A stretch of DNA of 59,052 nt from Trichlorobacter thiogenes (lineage in GTDB: Bacteria > Desulfobacterota > Desulfuromonadia > Geobacterales > Pseudopelobacteraceae), in the NCBI RefSeq assembly GCF_900167465.1, contig NZ_FUWR01000019.1, positions 1-59,052 of the forward strand, in the 5' to 3' direction. This document shows positions 34,685-42,638 of this stretch, piece after piece (the stretch's first letter is position 1; each line of letters begins with the position of its first letter). Position numbers and translations under genes: made by a program. Below the pieces are notes generated by a model. It did not search any database and was not told the origin of the DNA. It worked only from the letters and a program-made list of their open reading frames with translations.

Positions 34685-34959
34685 TGTTGCCTATTATGGT
34701 TGAACAAAATCCGTCCAAAGAACGACTTGAAGCACTGGGGGTCTTTGACTGGCCGATTTGGAACTGCGAGGTGTCTGATTTTCCCTGGAGCTATGAGCAG
34801 CGTGAGGCCTGCTATCTGCTTGAGGGGAAGGTGGTGGTGACCCCGGAAGACGGTGCCCCGGTTGAGTTGTCTGCAGGCGATCTGGTTGTCTTTCCTGCTG
34901 GTATGAGCTGCCAGTGGGAGGTTGAGAAGCCTGTACGCAAGCATTACCGGTTGGGTTAA
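34684..34959 (+). CDS. Cupin protein (EutQ/DUF861-like)
   Basis: A 91-residue one-domain cupin. Residues 25-88 hold WNCEVSDFPWSYEQREACYL, LEGKVVVTPEDGAPVELSAG and DLVVFPAGMSCQWEVEKPVR, the pattern of cupin_3 (DUF861). AAGGAGG lies 6 bases before ATG 34684 and the gene abuts the stop of the preceding cupin. The two cupins and the downstream hydrolase (5 bases on) look like one operon. Metal ligands are mostly absent, so an enzymatic role is unlikely to be deduced. Confidence 0.8.
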   Translation: MLPIMVEQNPSKERLEALGVFDWPIWNCEVSDFPWSYEQREACYLLEGKVVVTPEDGAPVELSAGDLVVFPAGMSCQWEVEKPVRKHYRLG

Positions 34960-34964
34960 TCGCT

Positions 34965-35801
34965 ATGCCTACCTTTGCTCGTTTAGCTGTGCTCATTATA
35001 GTTGCCTACGCTATCTATGCCCTGTTGCTGGCAACATTTCAGCGGTATCTGATTTATCCAGGGCGCAATCTGGTGCCACCAACTATTCCTTCTGGTGTTG
35101 CTGCAGGTGCTGAACCATTCTGGGTTATCACCAGTTTTGGAAAAGTGGAGGGGCGCTTTGTTGCAGCAAAGGCTGCCGGGCGTCAACCCGTGGTCATTTT
35201 TTTTCATGGCAACGGTGAGCTGGTAGATGATTTGAGTCCTGAGCTTGATCAACTCCATCAACTTGGCTGTGGGATTCTGCTGGTGGAATATCCCGGTTAT
35301 GGCCGATCCTCAGGCCGACCGTATCAGCGCAGTTTGGCTGAGACTGCGCTGGCTGCCTTTGATATGGTGGTTCAGCGTCCAGAGGTTGATCCAAAGCGGG
35401 TCGTGTCCTTTGGTGTTTCGCTGGGCTCTGGTCCGGCGATTGCCCTGGCAGTCCAGCGACCGGTGCGTGCCCTGGTCGTGGCAGCACCTCCGGCTTCATT
35501 GCGGCCCTTTGCCCATAAACGACTGCTTCCTTCCTTTTTGCTGCATGACACGTTTGATAATGCAGAATTGGTTAAGAAATATAGTGGACCAACGCTTGTG
35601 CTCCATGGACAACATGATTCGGTTATGCCTTTTCCCCATGGCCAAAAGGTTGCGGCCGCAGCTGTTCATGGGCAGTTGGTTCCCCTTTCTGCAGATCATA
35701 ATGATCTGCTTGGCGTGCCCGGTTTTTGGAAAGCTGTGGAGAAATTCTTTAATGTCAATGGGGTAACGCCAGCTGTGCTTGTCAGTCCAAGACATTCCTA
35801 A
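34965..35801 (+). CDS. Alpha/beta hydrolase, membrane-anchored
   Basis: A 278-residue serine hydrolase. An N-terminal membrane helix (LAVLIIVAYAIYALLLATF) anchors a domain with VVIFFHGNGE (oxyanion hole), nucleophile elbow GVSLGSG, acid in LHGQHDSVMP and the catalytic His in SADHNDLL. This order matches the ABHD13/BEM46-like hydrolases of unknown substrate. It follows the cupin gene by 5 bases. Lack of a cleavable signal suggests the active domain faces the cytoplasm or periplasm depending on anchor topology, which I cannot settle. Confidence 0.88.
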   Translation: MPTFARLAVLIIVAYAIYALLLATFQRYLIYPGRNLVPPTIPSGVAAGAEPFWVITSFGKVEGRFVAAKAAGRQPVVIFFHGNGELVDDLSPELDQLHQLGCGILLVEYPGYGRSSGRPYQRSLAETALAAFDMVVQRPEVDPKRVVSFGVSLGSGPAIALAVQRPVRALVVAAPPASLRPFAHKRLLPSFLLHDTFDNAELVKKYSGPTLVLHGQHDSVMPFPHGQKVAAAAVHGQLVPLSADHNDLLGVPGFWKAVEKFFNVNGVTPAVLVSPRHS

Positions 35802-35887
35802 TCTGATGATTGAGGTCTGATCTCGCTTGCCAACGACTTGTTCCCTGCTATTCTTACAGAAAGCTGTCTGCTTAGAGGAGACGTACA

Positions 35888-36772
35888 ATGCATCCATTAG
35901 CGTTGCTGTTAAGGGACCATGAAGGATGGCTAATGCGTCGGGTTCGTGATTATGCCATTGAGCGTGACTATACCCGCTATACTTCAACGCTTGAGGAGGC
36001 GTGGCGAGTATCTATTGTGGGGCTTACCGATTCAATCTGTGCAGCATTAGAGTTGTCAGCTGAACCTTGGGAGCTGGGGCCGGACGATGATTTTGTGCAT
36101 GATCCCGTTGCTGCTTTTGGTGTGTTGGAGGCTCAGAAACACCGTACACGAGGCATTACCCTGGAGATGTTTCTAGGGCTTATGAAGTATTACCGTCAGA
36201 GTTATCTGGATTTGCTGGCAGATCAGGAGCTCGAGTCAACGATCATCAGGAAGTACATCCGTTTTATTGAACGGGTATTTGATCGTATTGAGATCGCTTT
36301 CTGTGCCGAATGGAGTCGTAGTAACTTCACGAATACGGCTGCCCATGAGTTGCAGGAGGCAAATCGCAGGATTACCAATGAAAAGAATCAGTTTTTGACC
36401 ATCTTTGAAAGTCTGCCCATTCCGGTTTTTCTGTTAAATGACCGTTTGCGGGTAAATCAAATGAATCAGGCCGCTTCAAAGCTGTTGCTCAGCAAAGGCA
36501 GAGCTGGAAGTTACTACTATTCGGGCAGGGCTGCTGATGCGCCGTTCCCCTGGTTTGGACATGAAGTAGGGGAATTTCTTGCTGCAGATGAGCATGAGAG
36601 AAACTTTTTTGCCACACTTACCGTTGATGGTGGAGAACACCGTTACCGGGTTTCTTTGCGCTGGATGCAGGATATTAGTAAAAAGTTTACCGGTATGATC
36701 GTGAGCATGAATGATATTACTGAACAGTGGCGGCTTGAACAAAAGCAGGCGACAGGTGGTTTGAGTGAGTAA
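35888..36772 (+). CDS. PAS-domain protein without output domain
   Basis: A 294-residue soluble protein; AGAGGAG precedes the ATG. Residues 1-150 are helical and resemble the all-alpha sensory region that precedes PAS domains in Geobacter kinases (VSIVGLTDSICAALELSAEP; FIERVFDRIEIAFCAEWSRS). A coiled coil (AAHELQEANRRITNEKNQFL) leads into one PAS domain (FLTIFESLPIPVFLLNDRLR; YRVSLRWMQDISKKFTGMIV then SMNDITEQ). No kinase, GGDEF or HTH domain follows. It ends 8 bases inside the start of the transporter gene, so the two are co-translated. Confidence 0.8.
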   Translation: MHPLALLLRDHEGWLMRRVRDYAIERDYTRYTSTLEEAWRVSIVGLTDSICAALELSAEPWELGPDDDFVHDPVAAFGVLEAQKHRTRGITLEMFLGLMKYYRQSYLDLLADQELESTIIRKYIRFIERVFDRIEIAFCAEWSRSNFTNTAAHELQEANRRITNEKNQFLTIFESLPIPVFLLNDRLRVNQMNQAASKLLLSKGRAGSYYYSGRAADAPFPWFGHEVGEFLAADEHERNFFATLTVDGGEHRYRVSLRWMQDISKKFTGMIVSMNDITEQWRLEQKQATGGLSE

Positions 36773-37682
36773 TGGCGTATCTGCGGTAAGCTCTCCATCA
36801 TCAGGTAAGGTGCTGTTTTATCTGATCTTAACCACATTTTTCTGGGGAGGTAGTTTTCTCTTTACCAAGATTGGTGTCAGGGAGGTTCCGCCTCCCTTTT
36901 TTGTGCTGCTGCGTTTTTCGTTGGCAGCGGTTTTGATGGGCCTGCTCTGCCTGCCGCGACTTGCGCGACTGGACCGGCAGACGGTTAGGCGGGGAACTAT
37001 TGTTGGACTGGCCTTGGGCGTGACCAACCTGACCTTTGTGGTGGGGGTGCAGGGGACCAGCATCTCCCGTGCTGGCGTGATCAATAATCTGTTTGTACTG
37101 TTTATTCCGCTGATTGCCCGTACGGTCTGGAAGGACCGGATCGGGCGGATCAATATCGCCGGAATCGGACTTGCCTCACTGGGAATCGCTCTGCTGGCAA
37201 GCGGTGGCGGTGAGGGGTTCAATCGTGGAGATATGATTTCTACCCTCTGCGCCTTTTTTATCGCAATCCATATCATTACTGTTTCAAAGGTGTTGAAGGA
37301 TGAAGATGTCTGGCTGGTTTCGCTGGTGCAATTTTGTGTTGTGGCATTAATGGGCGCAGTTACCGTTTTGCTGGTCCCGACTCCTTCATTCTCTCTGGGG
37401 CTTACCTCCCTTGGCACAATCATCTACTGTGCCATTTTCCCTACGGTGGTTTGTTTTACTTTGCAAAACAGGTATCAGCGTTATGTCACCCCAACCCAGG
37501 CCGGTCTGATCTATACGCTTGATCCGGTCTGGAGTCTGCTGGCCGGCTTTGTTGTGTTGGGAGAACGGTTGGCGCCCCGTGAATGGTATGGTTGTGGTCT
37601 GATCTTTCTGGCGGTGTTGATTCCGCTCGGGGTCCGCTTTGTGATCGAACGTCGTCTGGTCGTACGTTACCTGCAGCGATGA
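36765..37682 (+). CDS. EamA/DMT-superfamily transporter
   Basis: A 305-residue membrane protein with about ten helices in two EamA repeats (residues about 16-150 and 160-300): first repeat TFFWGGSFLFTKIGVREVPP and LGVTNLTFVVGVQGTSISRA; second repeat FFIAIHIITVSKVLKDEDVW, TQAGLIYTLDPVWSLLAGFV and VLGERLAPREWYGCGLI. The start is GTG, overlapping the PAS gene by 8 bases. Family members export metabolites or amino acids; no substrate can be assigned. Its coupling to a PAS protein without output is unusual. Confidence 0.9.
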   Translation: MSNGVSAVSSPSSGKVLFYLILTTFFWGGSFLFTKIGVREVPPPFFVLLRFSLAAVLMGLLCLPRLARLDRQTVRRGTIVGLALGVTNLTFVVGVQGTSISRAGVINNLFVLFIPLIARTVWKDRIGRINIAGIGLASLGIALLASGGGEGFNRGDMISTLCAFFIAIHIITVSKVLKDEDVWLVSLVQFCVVALMGAVTVLLVPTPSFSLGLTSLGTIIYCAIFPTVVCFTLQNRYQRYVTPTQAGLIYTLDPVWSLLAGFVVLGERLAPREWYGCGLIFLAVLIPLGVRFVIERRLVVRYLQR

Positions 37683-37705
37683 CGGGTATACTGTTTCTGC
37701 TGTAG

Positions 37706-37733
37706 TTGTTATCGGTTGAAAGGGTGCTATAGT
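37706..37733 (+). promoter_or_regulatory. Possible promoter of the kinase-like/cheD unit
   Basis: TTGTTA (37706-37711), 16-base spacer, TATAGT (37728-37733), about 40 bases before the ATG at 37773. Confidence 0.5.
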
Positions 37734-37772
37734 CGAGAGTGCGATGCTTGACTTTGCGAATAGGGAGAAATC

Positions 37773-38666
37773 ATGCAGAACTTAACTGATGAGCAGTTGG
37801 TTGAGGAGCTGAAATTCAGGCTGGATCAAAGTCGTAAGTCTCTGAATGACCTGTCAGTGGTTAATCGTAAACTTGTTGAGATGAACCGTAAACTGGAAGA
37901 GTCAGAGGCGCTGAAAAGTAATTTTCTCTCCAATATTCGTAATGAAATCAACAATCCCCTTAATGCCATCATCGGCTTGGCTTCTCAGTTGGCCAGTATT
38001 GTGAAAAAACCGGACGTGAGTGAACTGGTTACCATGATTTTTTCAGAGGCATTTCATCTGGACTTTCAGTTGCGTAATATATTTGTCGCTGCAGAACTTG
38101 AGGCTGGCGAGGCGATGCCAAGCATAGAACATGTTGACGTCACCTCTGTTGTGCGGGGGGTGCTGGAAAACTTCAGTGCACATGCCGCTGATAAGCAGGT
38201 TTCAGTTCGTTTGTCACTGGCCGGAGCTGTGTCGGAGAATCCGCTCTACTTTCCTACTGATGCCCAGAAGCTTCAGGTTGTTGTTGCAAATTTGGTGGCC
38301 AATGCCATTGAATTCAGCAGGCCTGGCAGCGAAGTGTTTGTCGTACTTGATCAGGTTAAAGGTGGTCTGATGATACAGGTACAGGATCAGGGGATCGGTA
38401 TTGCTGAGGCGGATTTAAAACGTATCTTTGACCGTTTTGTACAGTTGGATAGTGGTCCCACCCGGGCCCACCTGGGGCATGGATTAGGGTTAAGTGTGGT
38501 TAGGTCGCTGATAGATCTGTTACAGGGAGAGATACAGGTTAGTAGTACTCCTGGTGTTGGGTCACTCTTTACGGTCATGCTTCCAAAAGCCTCTTACGAA
38601 GCTGACGGGATTACCTTTGCTGAAGGGGGGAATCTGTTCCTGTTTGACCAGATGGACGAGAAATAA
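37773..38666 (+). CDS. Histidine-kinase-like protein with phosphoacceptor His replaced by Asn
   Basis: A 297-residue soluble protein. A coiled coil (FRLDQSRKSLNDLSVVNRKL) leads to a dimerisation region FLSNIRNEINNPLNAIIG (51-68). In normal kinases the aligned motif is FLAN-x-SHExRTPLNAI; here residue 57 is Asn instead of the phosphoacceptor His. The ATPase domain is intact: N box ANLVANAIEFSRPG, G1 QDQGIGIAEAD, F box FDRFVQLD, G2 LGHGLGLSVVRSL. So it could bind ATP but not autophosphorylate on that site; a role as phosphatase, allosteric regulator or pseudokinase is inferred. AGGGAGA precedes the ATG. cheD begins one base after its stop. Confidence 0.85.
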   Translation: MQNLTDEQLVEELKFRLDQSRKSLNDLSVVNRKLVEMNRKLEESEALKSNFLSNIRNEINNPLNAIIGLASQLASIVKKPDVSELVTMIFSEAFHLDFQLRNIFVAAELEAGEAMPSIEHVDVTSVVRGVLENFSAHAADKQVSVRLSLAGAVSENPLYFPTDAQKLQVVVANLVANAIEFSRPGSEVFVVLDQVKGGLMIQVQDQGIGIAEADLKRIFDRFVQLDSGPTRAHLGHGLGLSVVRSLIDLLQGEIQVSSTPGVGSLFTVMLPKASYEADGITFAEGGNLFLFDQMDEK

Positions 38667-38667
38667 G

Positions 38668-39150
38668 ATGGCCGAACCTGCTGGAACGAACATACGTAAA
38701 CATTTCCTGTTTCCCGGTGCAACCCATGTTGATGCCGATGAATGTGAAATTACCACCGTATTGGGTTCCTGTGTGGCTGTTTGTTTATGGGATCAGGTGC
38801 ATGGCGGCGGGGGTATGAATCACTTTATGCTGCCACTCTGGAACGGTGAGGGATTGGCAACACCCAAATATGGCAACATAGCCATGGAGCGTTTATTGGA
38901 ACATGTGCTTGCCATTGGTGCCCGTAAGCAACATTTGGTGGCAAAGGTTTTTGGTGGTGCCAACCTGCTGGCCACCAGTAGTGCTGCTTGCCCGATAGGC
39001 GCCCGGAATATTGAATTAGCCATGACGCAACTTGAGGAGTGGCGGATAACGGTGGCGGCCTCTGACCTGGGAGGACATGTCGGACGTAAGGTTATAATGA
39101 ATACGATGACCGGAGTGGTGCTTTTGGGGCGGGGCAGGCCACAAAAATAG
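38668..39150 (+). CDS. cheD: Chemoreceptor glutamine deamidase CheD
   Basis: A 160-residue CheD that deamidates or de-esterifies methyl-accepting receptors and can modulate CheC. Catalytic residues keep family spacing: Thr29, Cys35 in VLGSCVAVCLWD and His52 in GGGMNHFMLPLW, 17 residues apart. Further family blocks are KYGNIAMERLLEHVL, AKVFGGANLL, IGARNIELAM and GGHVGRKVIMNT. ATG 38668 lies just beyond the previous stop, with AGATGG-type weak spacing; the longer in-frame reading is not needed. Standing apart from a che operon but next to a kinase-like gene is of note. Confidence 0.93.
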   Translation: MAEPAGTNIRKHFLFPGATHVDADECEITTVLGSCVAVCLWDQVHGGGGMNHFMLPLWNGEGLATPKYGNIAMERLLEHVLAIGARKQHLVAKVFGGANLLATSSAACPIGARNIELAMTQLEEWRITVAASDLGGHVGRKVIMNTMTGVVLLGRGRPQK

Positions 39151-39171
39151 AGCTTGTTACTAATATGGCGT

Positions 39172-39200
39172 TTGACATTCATCTGCACATTTCCTAGTAT
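39172..39200 (+). promoter_or_regulatory. sigma70 promoter of the 39248 gene
   Basis: TTGACA (39172-39177), 17-base spacer, TAGTAT (39195-39200). Strong match; it starts a new transcript after cheD. Confidence 0.7.
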
Positions 39201-39247
39201 TGTGCCTACTTTACTGTACAGATCGTAAAGGGAGTCTGGTAACGATT

Positions 39248-39586
39248 ATGCAGAAGATACCGCTTAACCTGGCAGCAGCCGAAATGGTGCTGGCCCGGGA
39301 CATCTTTAAAAATGACAGTCCAACCGGTATGCCAATTTGCGGCAAGGGGACTGAGCTGTCAGATTCACTTATCAGCCGCCTGCAACAGATGGGGGTGCAG
39401 TCACTGTATGTGGAGGGACATCCGGTCTGGCAGGAAGGTGATCGTGGCCTGACGGAGCAGCTTGCTGATCTGGAAAAGCGGTTCTCAAAGACCATGGATA
39501 ATCGTTACAATACTACCCTGCTTGAGGTGTATCGTACTCATTTTACTGCGGCAATGGGAGATGACGGTGGACGAACGGAGGAGTGA
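39248..39586 (+). CDS. Small protein paired with the HDOD regulator
   Basis: A 112-residue soluble protein. Start at ATG 39248 is probable (GGGAG 15 bases upstream). The N-terminal pattern IPLNLAAAEMVLARDIFKND, then GKGTELSDSLISRLQQMGVQ and SLYVEGHPV, is the small beta-alpha module that precedes HD-GYP/HDOD domains in many Geobacter proteins (the region before the HD domain that starts AxGMVLARDI). Here it is a separate gene, overlapping the HDOD gene by 20 bases. Its role is therefore probably to form a complex with that protein; unproven. Confidence 0.72.
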   Translation: MQKIPLNLAAAEMVLARDIFKNDSPTGMPICGKGTELSDSLISRLQQMGVQSLYVEGHPVWQEGDRGLTEQLADLEKRFSKTMDNRYNTTLLEVYRTHFTAAMGDDGGRTEE

Positions 39587-40421
39587 TCTTAAGAAGATCA
39601 TCATGGACACCAAGACGCTACCAACGCTGCCTGGTGTCATTAATAAGCTCAATTCCCTTTCCAATGATGACAAATCGTCGGTTCAGGAGATGGCGCGGAT
39701 TGTCTCTGCCGACCAGGTGCTCTCAGCCCGGATCTTGCGGCTGGCCAACTCACCTTCCTATGGATTCTATCGGGTCTCCACCATATCAAATGCCATGATT
39801 TTGCTGGGTGTTAATGTGGTCAAGTCCCTGGCTCTGTCATCGTCAATTTTTGAGATTATGGAGAAGAATAGTGTCGGTTTGTGGGAGCACTCCCTCGGCA
39901 CCGCCACTGCAGCTGGAATTATCGCACGCAAGCTGGCTTTGCCTGAGGTGGAGGAGATTACCACTGCTGGTTTGCTACATGATATCGGCAAGGTAATTAT
40001 CGGCCTTAAATGCGCTGAGCAGATGCCTGAAATCCGTAGCAGAATCAAGCTGGATGAGCTTTACATCAGCGATGCTGAAAGGGCAGTGCTGGATACCGAT
40101 CATGCAGAGGTAGGCGGGTGGCTTTCTAAAAGCTGGTTTCTACCGGATAAACTCTCTGAGCCGATTGCCTACCATCATAATGTTGCTGGTTCCGAGGATC
40201 ATCGGATCAAAACTTCGGTGGTCCACCTGGCTGATGTGCTGATCAAGGCCAGTGGTTTTGGTGATAGTGGCGACTCCTATGTACCGCCGATTCAGCAGCT
40301 TGCCTGGGATCTGTTAAAGCTGGATGAGTCTTTACTGCAGGAAATCGTGGTGGAACTGGAGGATAAGCTGGTGGAAGTAAAGAATTTCAGTCTTGAGCTG
40401 GCCAGTGCCGCAGTTGCCTAG
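39567..40421 (+). CDS. HDOD-domain signalling protein
   Basis: About 284 residues. GTG 39567 has GGGAG 6 bases upstream; an ATG at 39561 would touch it. Residues 10-210 form the HDOD domain: LPTLPGVINKLNSLSND, SARILRLANSPSYGFYRVST, ISNAMILLGVNVVKSLALSS, LLHDIGKVIIG. The HD pair (LLHDIG) is present, which is not the case in every HDOD protein. HDOD proteins are scaffolds in nutrient and c-di-GMP signalling and biofilm control. Its end overlaps the downstream receiver-GGDEF gene by about 17 bases, so they share an operon. Confidence 0.9.
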   Translation: MDERRSDLKKIIMDTKTLPTLPGVINKLNSLSNDDKSSVQEMARIVSADQVLSARILRLANSPSYGFYRVSTISNAMILLGVNVVKSLALSSSIFEIMEKNSVGLWEHSLGTATAAGIIARKLALPEVEEITTAGLLHDIGKVIIGLKCAEQMPEIRSRIKLDELYISDAERAVLDTDHAEVGGWLSKSWFLPDKLSEPIAYHHNVAGSEDHRIKTSVVHLADVLIKASGFGDSGDSYVPPIQQLAWDLLKLDESLLQEIVVELEDKLVEVKNFSLELASAAVA

Positions 40422-41331
40422 GATCGCCCTCATATCAAGCCAGGAAAAACTTTCTTCGCTACTCCAGTTGCGTTTGCAGAGTAAAGGCTATCAGGTCATG
40501 GTGGTGGAAAAGACCGCTGCTGCCTTGGGGGCCTTTTACTCTGACCCACCTGATCTGATCATTGTTGATTTTTCCTCCCCCTGCGTCGGGTGCCACGACA
40601 TGCTCTGCATGGTTCGTAGCGACAGTTTCTTTAGCCCCATCCCGATTATCGGCCTTTTCCCGCCAGGTACGGAGCAGGAATCCTGGGATGACTTTCCCCT
40701 TGATGATTTTGTGGTAACTCCATTGAATTTTACGGAACTGGTCAGTAGAATCACTCTTTCTCTTTCACGTATCAAGCGTATCTTCGACAATAACCCCTTG
40801 ACCCGGCTGCCGGGTAATACCTCAATCCACCGGGCTATTGAGGATTCATTGGGGTTGCCTTTGGCAGTCTGCTACGTCGATATTAATCACTTTAAACCGT
40901 ACAATGATGTATTTGGCTTTTCCCACGGGGACGAAGTGATCAGGATGTTGGCCAGAATCATGTCCAATGCCGTGCGCGAGTCAGGCGGTGGTTTTTGTGG
41001 GCATGTGGGGGGTGATGATTTTGTTTTTATCGTCCCGCGTGAGCGGTCAGAGCAGGTCTGCTCCACGGTTATCAGTCATTTTGATCAAATCGTGCAAACC
41101 CTGTTTGATGAAGATACCAAACAGCGGGGTTATTATCATGCCTTAAACCGCAAGGGTGAAAAAGATCAGATGCCAATTTTAGGGATTTCCATTGCCATTG
41201 TGCCGATGGACTCTCCCAGTATCAGCCACGCTGCCAGGGTAGCTGAGGTCGCGGCTGAGCTGAAGAAACTGGCTAAAGCTAACCATGGCAGTAGTTTTGT
41301 GGTGGACAGGCGGTCGGGGATAAGTGAGTAG
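40405..41331 (+). CDS. Receiver-like/GGDEF protein (diguanylate cyclase)
   Basis: About 308 residues. Start is unclear: GTG 40405 or TTG 40414, both overlapping the HDOD stop. Residues 5-115 resemble a response-regulator receiver (RIALISSQEKLSSLLQLRLQ, LIIVDFSSPC with the phospho-Asp, IPIIGLFPPG), but the usual acidic pair near the N-terminus is missing (SSQ). Then LPGNTSIHRAIEDSLGLPLA, CYVDINHFKPYNDVFGFSHG and GGDDFVFIVPRE form a GGDEF domain with catalytic GGDDF. No RxxD I-site is obvious in front of it. So a c-di-GMP synthase whose receiver may not be phosphorylated normally. Confidence 0.85.
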   Translation: MPQLPRIALISSQEKLSSLLQLRLQSKGYQVMVVEKTAAALGAFYSDPPDLIIVDFSSPCVGCHDMLCMVRSDSFFSPIPIIGLFPPGTEQESWDDFPLDDFVVTPLNFTELVSRITLSLSRIKRIFDNNPLTRLPGNTSIHRAIEDSLGLPLAVCYVDINHFKPYNDVFGFSHGDEVIRMLARIMSNAVRESGGGFCGHVGGDDFVFIVPRERSEQVCSTVISHFDQIVQTLFDEDTKQRGYYHALNRKGEKDQMPILGISIAIVPMDSPSISHAARVAEVAAELKKLAKANHGSSFVVDRRSGISE

Positions 41332-41381
41332 CAGGTTACTGGCTTGGCGACAGTTTGACTAAGCAAAGTTGATAGTTACAC

Positions 41382-41414
41382 AAAAGGCGCTACCCATAAC
41401 GGGCAGCGCCTTTT
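41382..41414. terminator. Bidirectional terminator between GGDEF and cytochrome genes
   Basis: AAAAGGCGCTACCC / GGGCAGCGCCTTTT, a 14-bp stem with one mismatch, T4 on both strands; convergent genes. A near copy of its core (ACACAAAAGGCG...CGCCTTTTGT) terminates the gene at 53618. Confidence 0.85.
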
Positions 41415-41439
41415 GCTTTACAGCTTGTCTTGACGAAGC

Positions 41440-42447
41440 TTAGGACTTCTTATGGCACTTGGCGCAGCTTCCAGAAACCGCGAAGGCGGTCTTGCCATCA
41501 TGGCAGGCGCCACAGGATTTCCCTTTGCCCATATCGGCCATGGTCATCCGCTTACCGCCACCATAGGGGAAGGTCTTGGTGTGGCAATCAGAGCATTTGT
41601 AGGCTGCAGTGTGGAAATCATGGCTGAAGTAACCAACCACGGTGCCACGGCTGTTTTTAAAGGTCAGGTTAGCTGGCTTGTAGCCAACGTGACACTTGTT
41701 ACAATCACCGGTTGAGGCAAAGGCGGTCTTGCCATCGTGACAGCTACCGCATGACTTGCCTTTTGCCATATCGGCCATGGTGGCCTTGCGGGATCCCTGG
41801 CGATAGTCATACTTCTTGGTGTGGCAGTCGCCGCACTTGTAGGCCTGAACGTGGAAGTCATGGCTGAATACGGCGTCGTTAACCGGCTTTGACTTGTACT
41901 TAAGGGTCTTGGTAGCCAGGCCACGGTGGCAGGAACCGCAGTTTGCTGCGGCAGTAAAGGCTGTTTTCCCATTGTGACAGGCACCACAGGATTTGCCTTT
42001 TTCCATTTCGGCCATGCTGACACCCCGGCGGATTGGACCACCTTTGTGGCAGCTCTTACAGCCAAGCCCCTTACCGTTAACGTGGGAGTCGTGGCTGAAC
42101 ATGGCGTTACCAGCGGGGATGCGATAGGTAATAGCGCTGGGGGTGCCGCGGTGACACTTGCTGCAATCTTTTTCAGTGGCAACACTGAAGGCCTTTTTGC
42201 CGTTGTGGCAGGCACCGCAGGAAAGGCCCTTTTCCATTTCAGCCATGGAATAGGAACGCTTCTTGGAAAGATTGAAAATTGCGCTGTGGCAGGTCTTGCA
42301 GTCTTTGTTCTTTGCAAGGTGTGTGTCGTGGCTGAAGACAACGGCTGAGGCGTTCTTGAAACTGAACCTGATGTCCTTGGCCTGCACGGGAACTGTCATT
42401 AGCATGACAATAACCGCTGCAAAGAAGGTGATAATGCGCCCGTTCAT
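41440..42447 (-). CDS. Dodecahaem c7-type cytochrome
   Basis: A 335-residue periplasmic cytochrome with signal peptide (cut after PVQAKD). It has twelve CxxCH sites: CKTCH, CGACH, CSKCH, CKSCH, CGACH, CGSCH, CGDCH, CGSCH, CNKCH, CSDCH, CGACH, CAKCH, arranged as four modules of three haems. Each module carries FSHDxHxx plus a distal-His pattern and M(A)EM/ADM-x-KGxSCGxCHxGKxAF. This equals the polymeric c7 cytochromes of Geobacter (GSU1996-type), elongated periplasmic electron carriers. It is a single gene between a terminator and its own promoter. Role in dissimilatory electron transfer is inferred from family. Confidence 0.95.
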   Translation of the reverse strand: MNGRIITFFAAVIVMLMTVPVQAKDIRFSFKNASAVVFSHDTHLAKNKDCKTCHSAIFNLSKKRSYSMAEMEKGLSCGACHNGKKAFSVATEKDCSKCHRGTPSAITYRIPAGNAMFSHDSHVNGKGLGCKSCHKGGPIRRGVSMAEMEKGKSCGACHNGKTAFTAAANCGSCHRGLATKTLKYKSKPVNDAVFSHDFHVQAYKCGDCHTKKYDYRQGSRKATMADMAKGKSCGSCHDGKTAFASTGDCNKCHVGYKPANLTFKNSRGTVVGYFSHDFHTAAYKCSDCHTKTFPYGGGKRMTMADMGKGKSCGACHDGKTAFAVSGSCAKCHKKS

Positions 42448-42486
42448 CGAAATCCCCCTTGAAGCTGATTAAATTTAAAGCGCCTT

Positions 42487-42515
42487 ACTTTAAGGGCCAC
42501 AGTGTCGATTGTCAA
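42487..42515 (-). promoter_or_regulatory. sigma70 promoter of the cytochrome gene
   Basis: Minus strand TTGACA (42510-42515), 17-base spacer, TAAAGT (42487-42492), about 40 bases upstream of the ATG. Confidence 0.6.
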
Positions 42516-42577
42516 TTGATAATTGTATACAGTTACTATACACCCCGATCACTCATTAAAAACCAGCTTGAATGCGG

Positions 42578-42606
42578 TTGCGGGGGTGGGAGAGGTATGC
42601 TATACA
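42578..42606 (+). promoter_or_regulatory. Possible promoter of nadC
   Basis: TTGCGG (42578-42583), 17-base spacer, TATACA (42601-42606), about 33 bases before the nadC start. It diverges from the cytochrome promoter. Confidence 0.5.
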
Positions 42607-42638
42607 AACTTACATTTTACGCGACGGGATGAGGTGTG

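Noticed and set aside
42448-42638. c-di-GMP (GEMM) riboswitch in front of the cytochrome gene
   Set aside because: Geobacter cytochromes often have one, but the conserved GEMM core sequences are not found on the minus strand here; only a promoter is seen.
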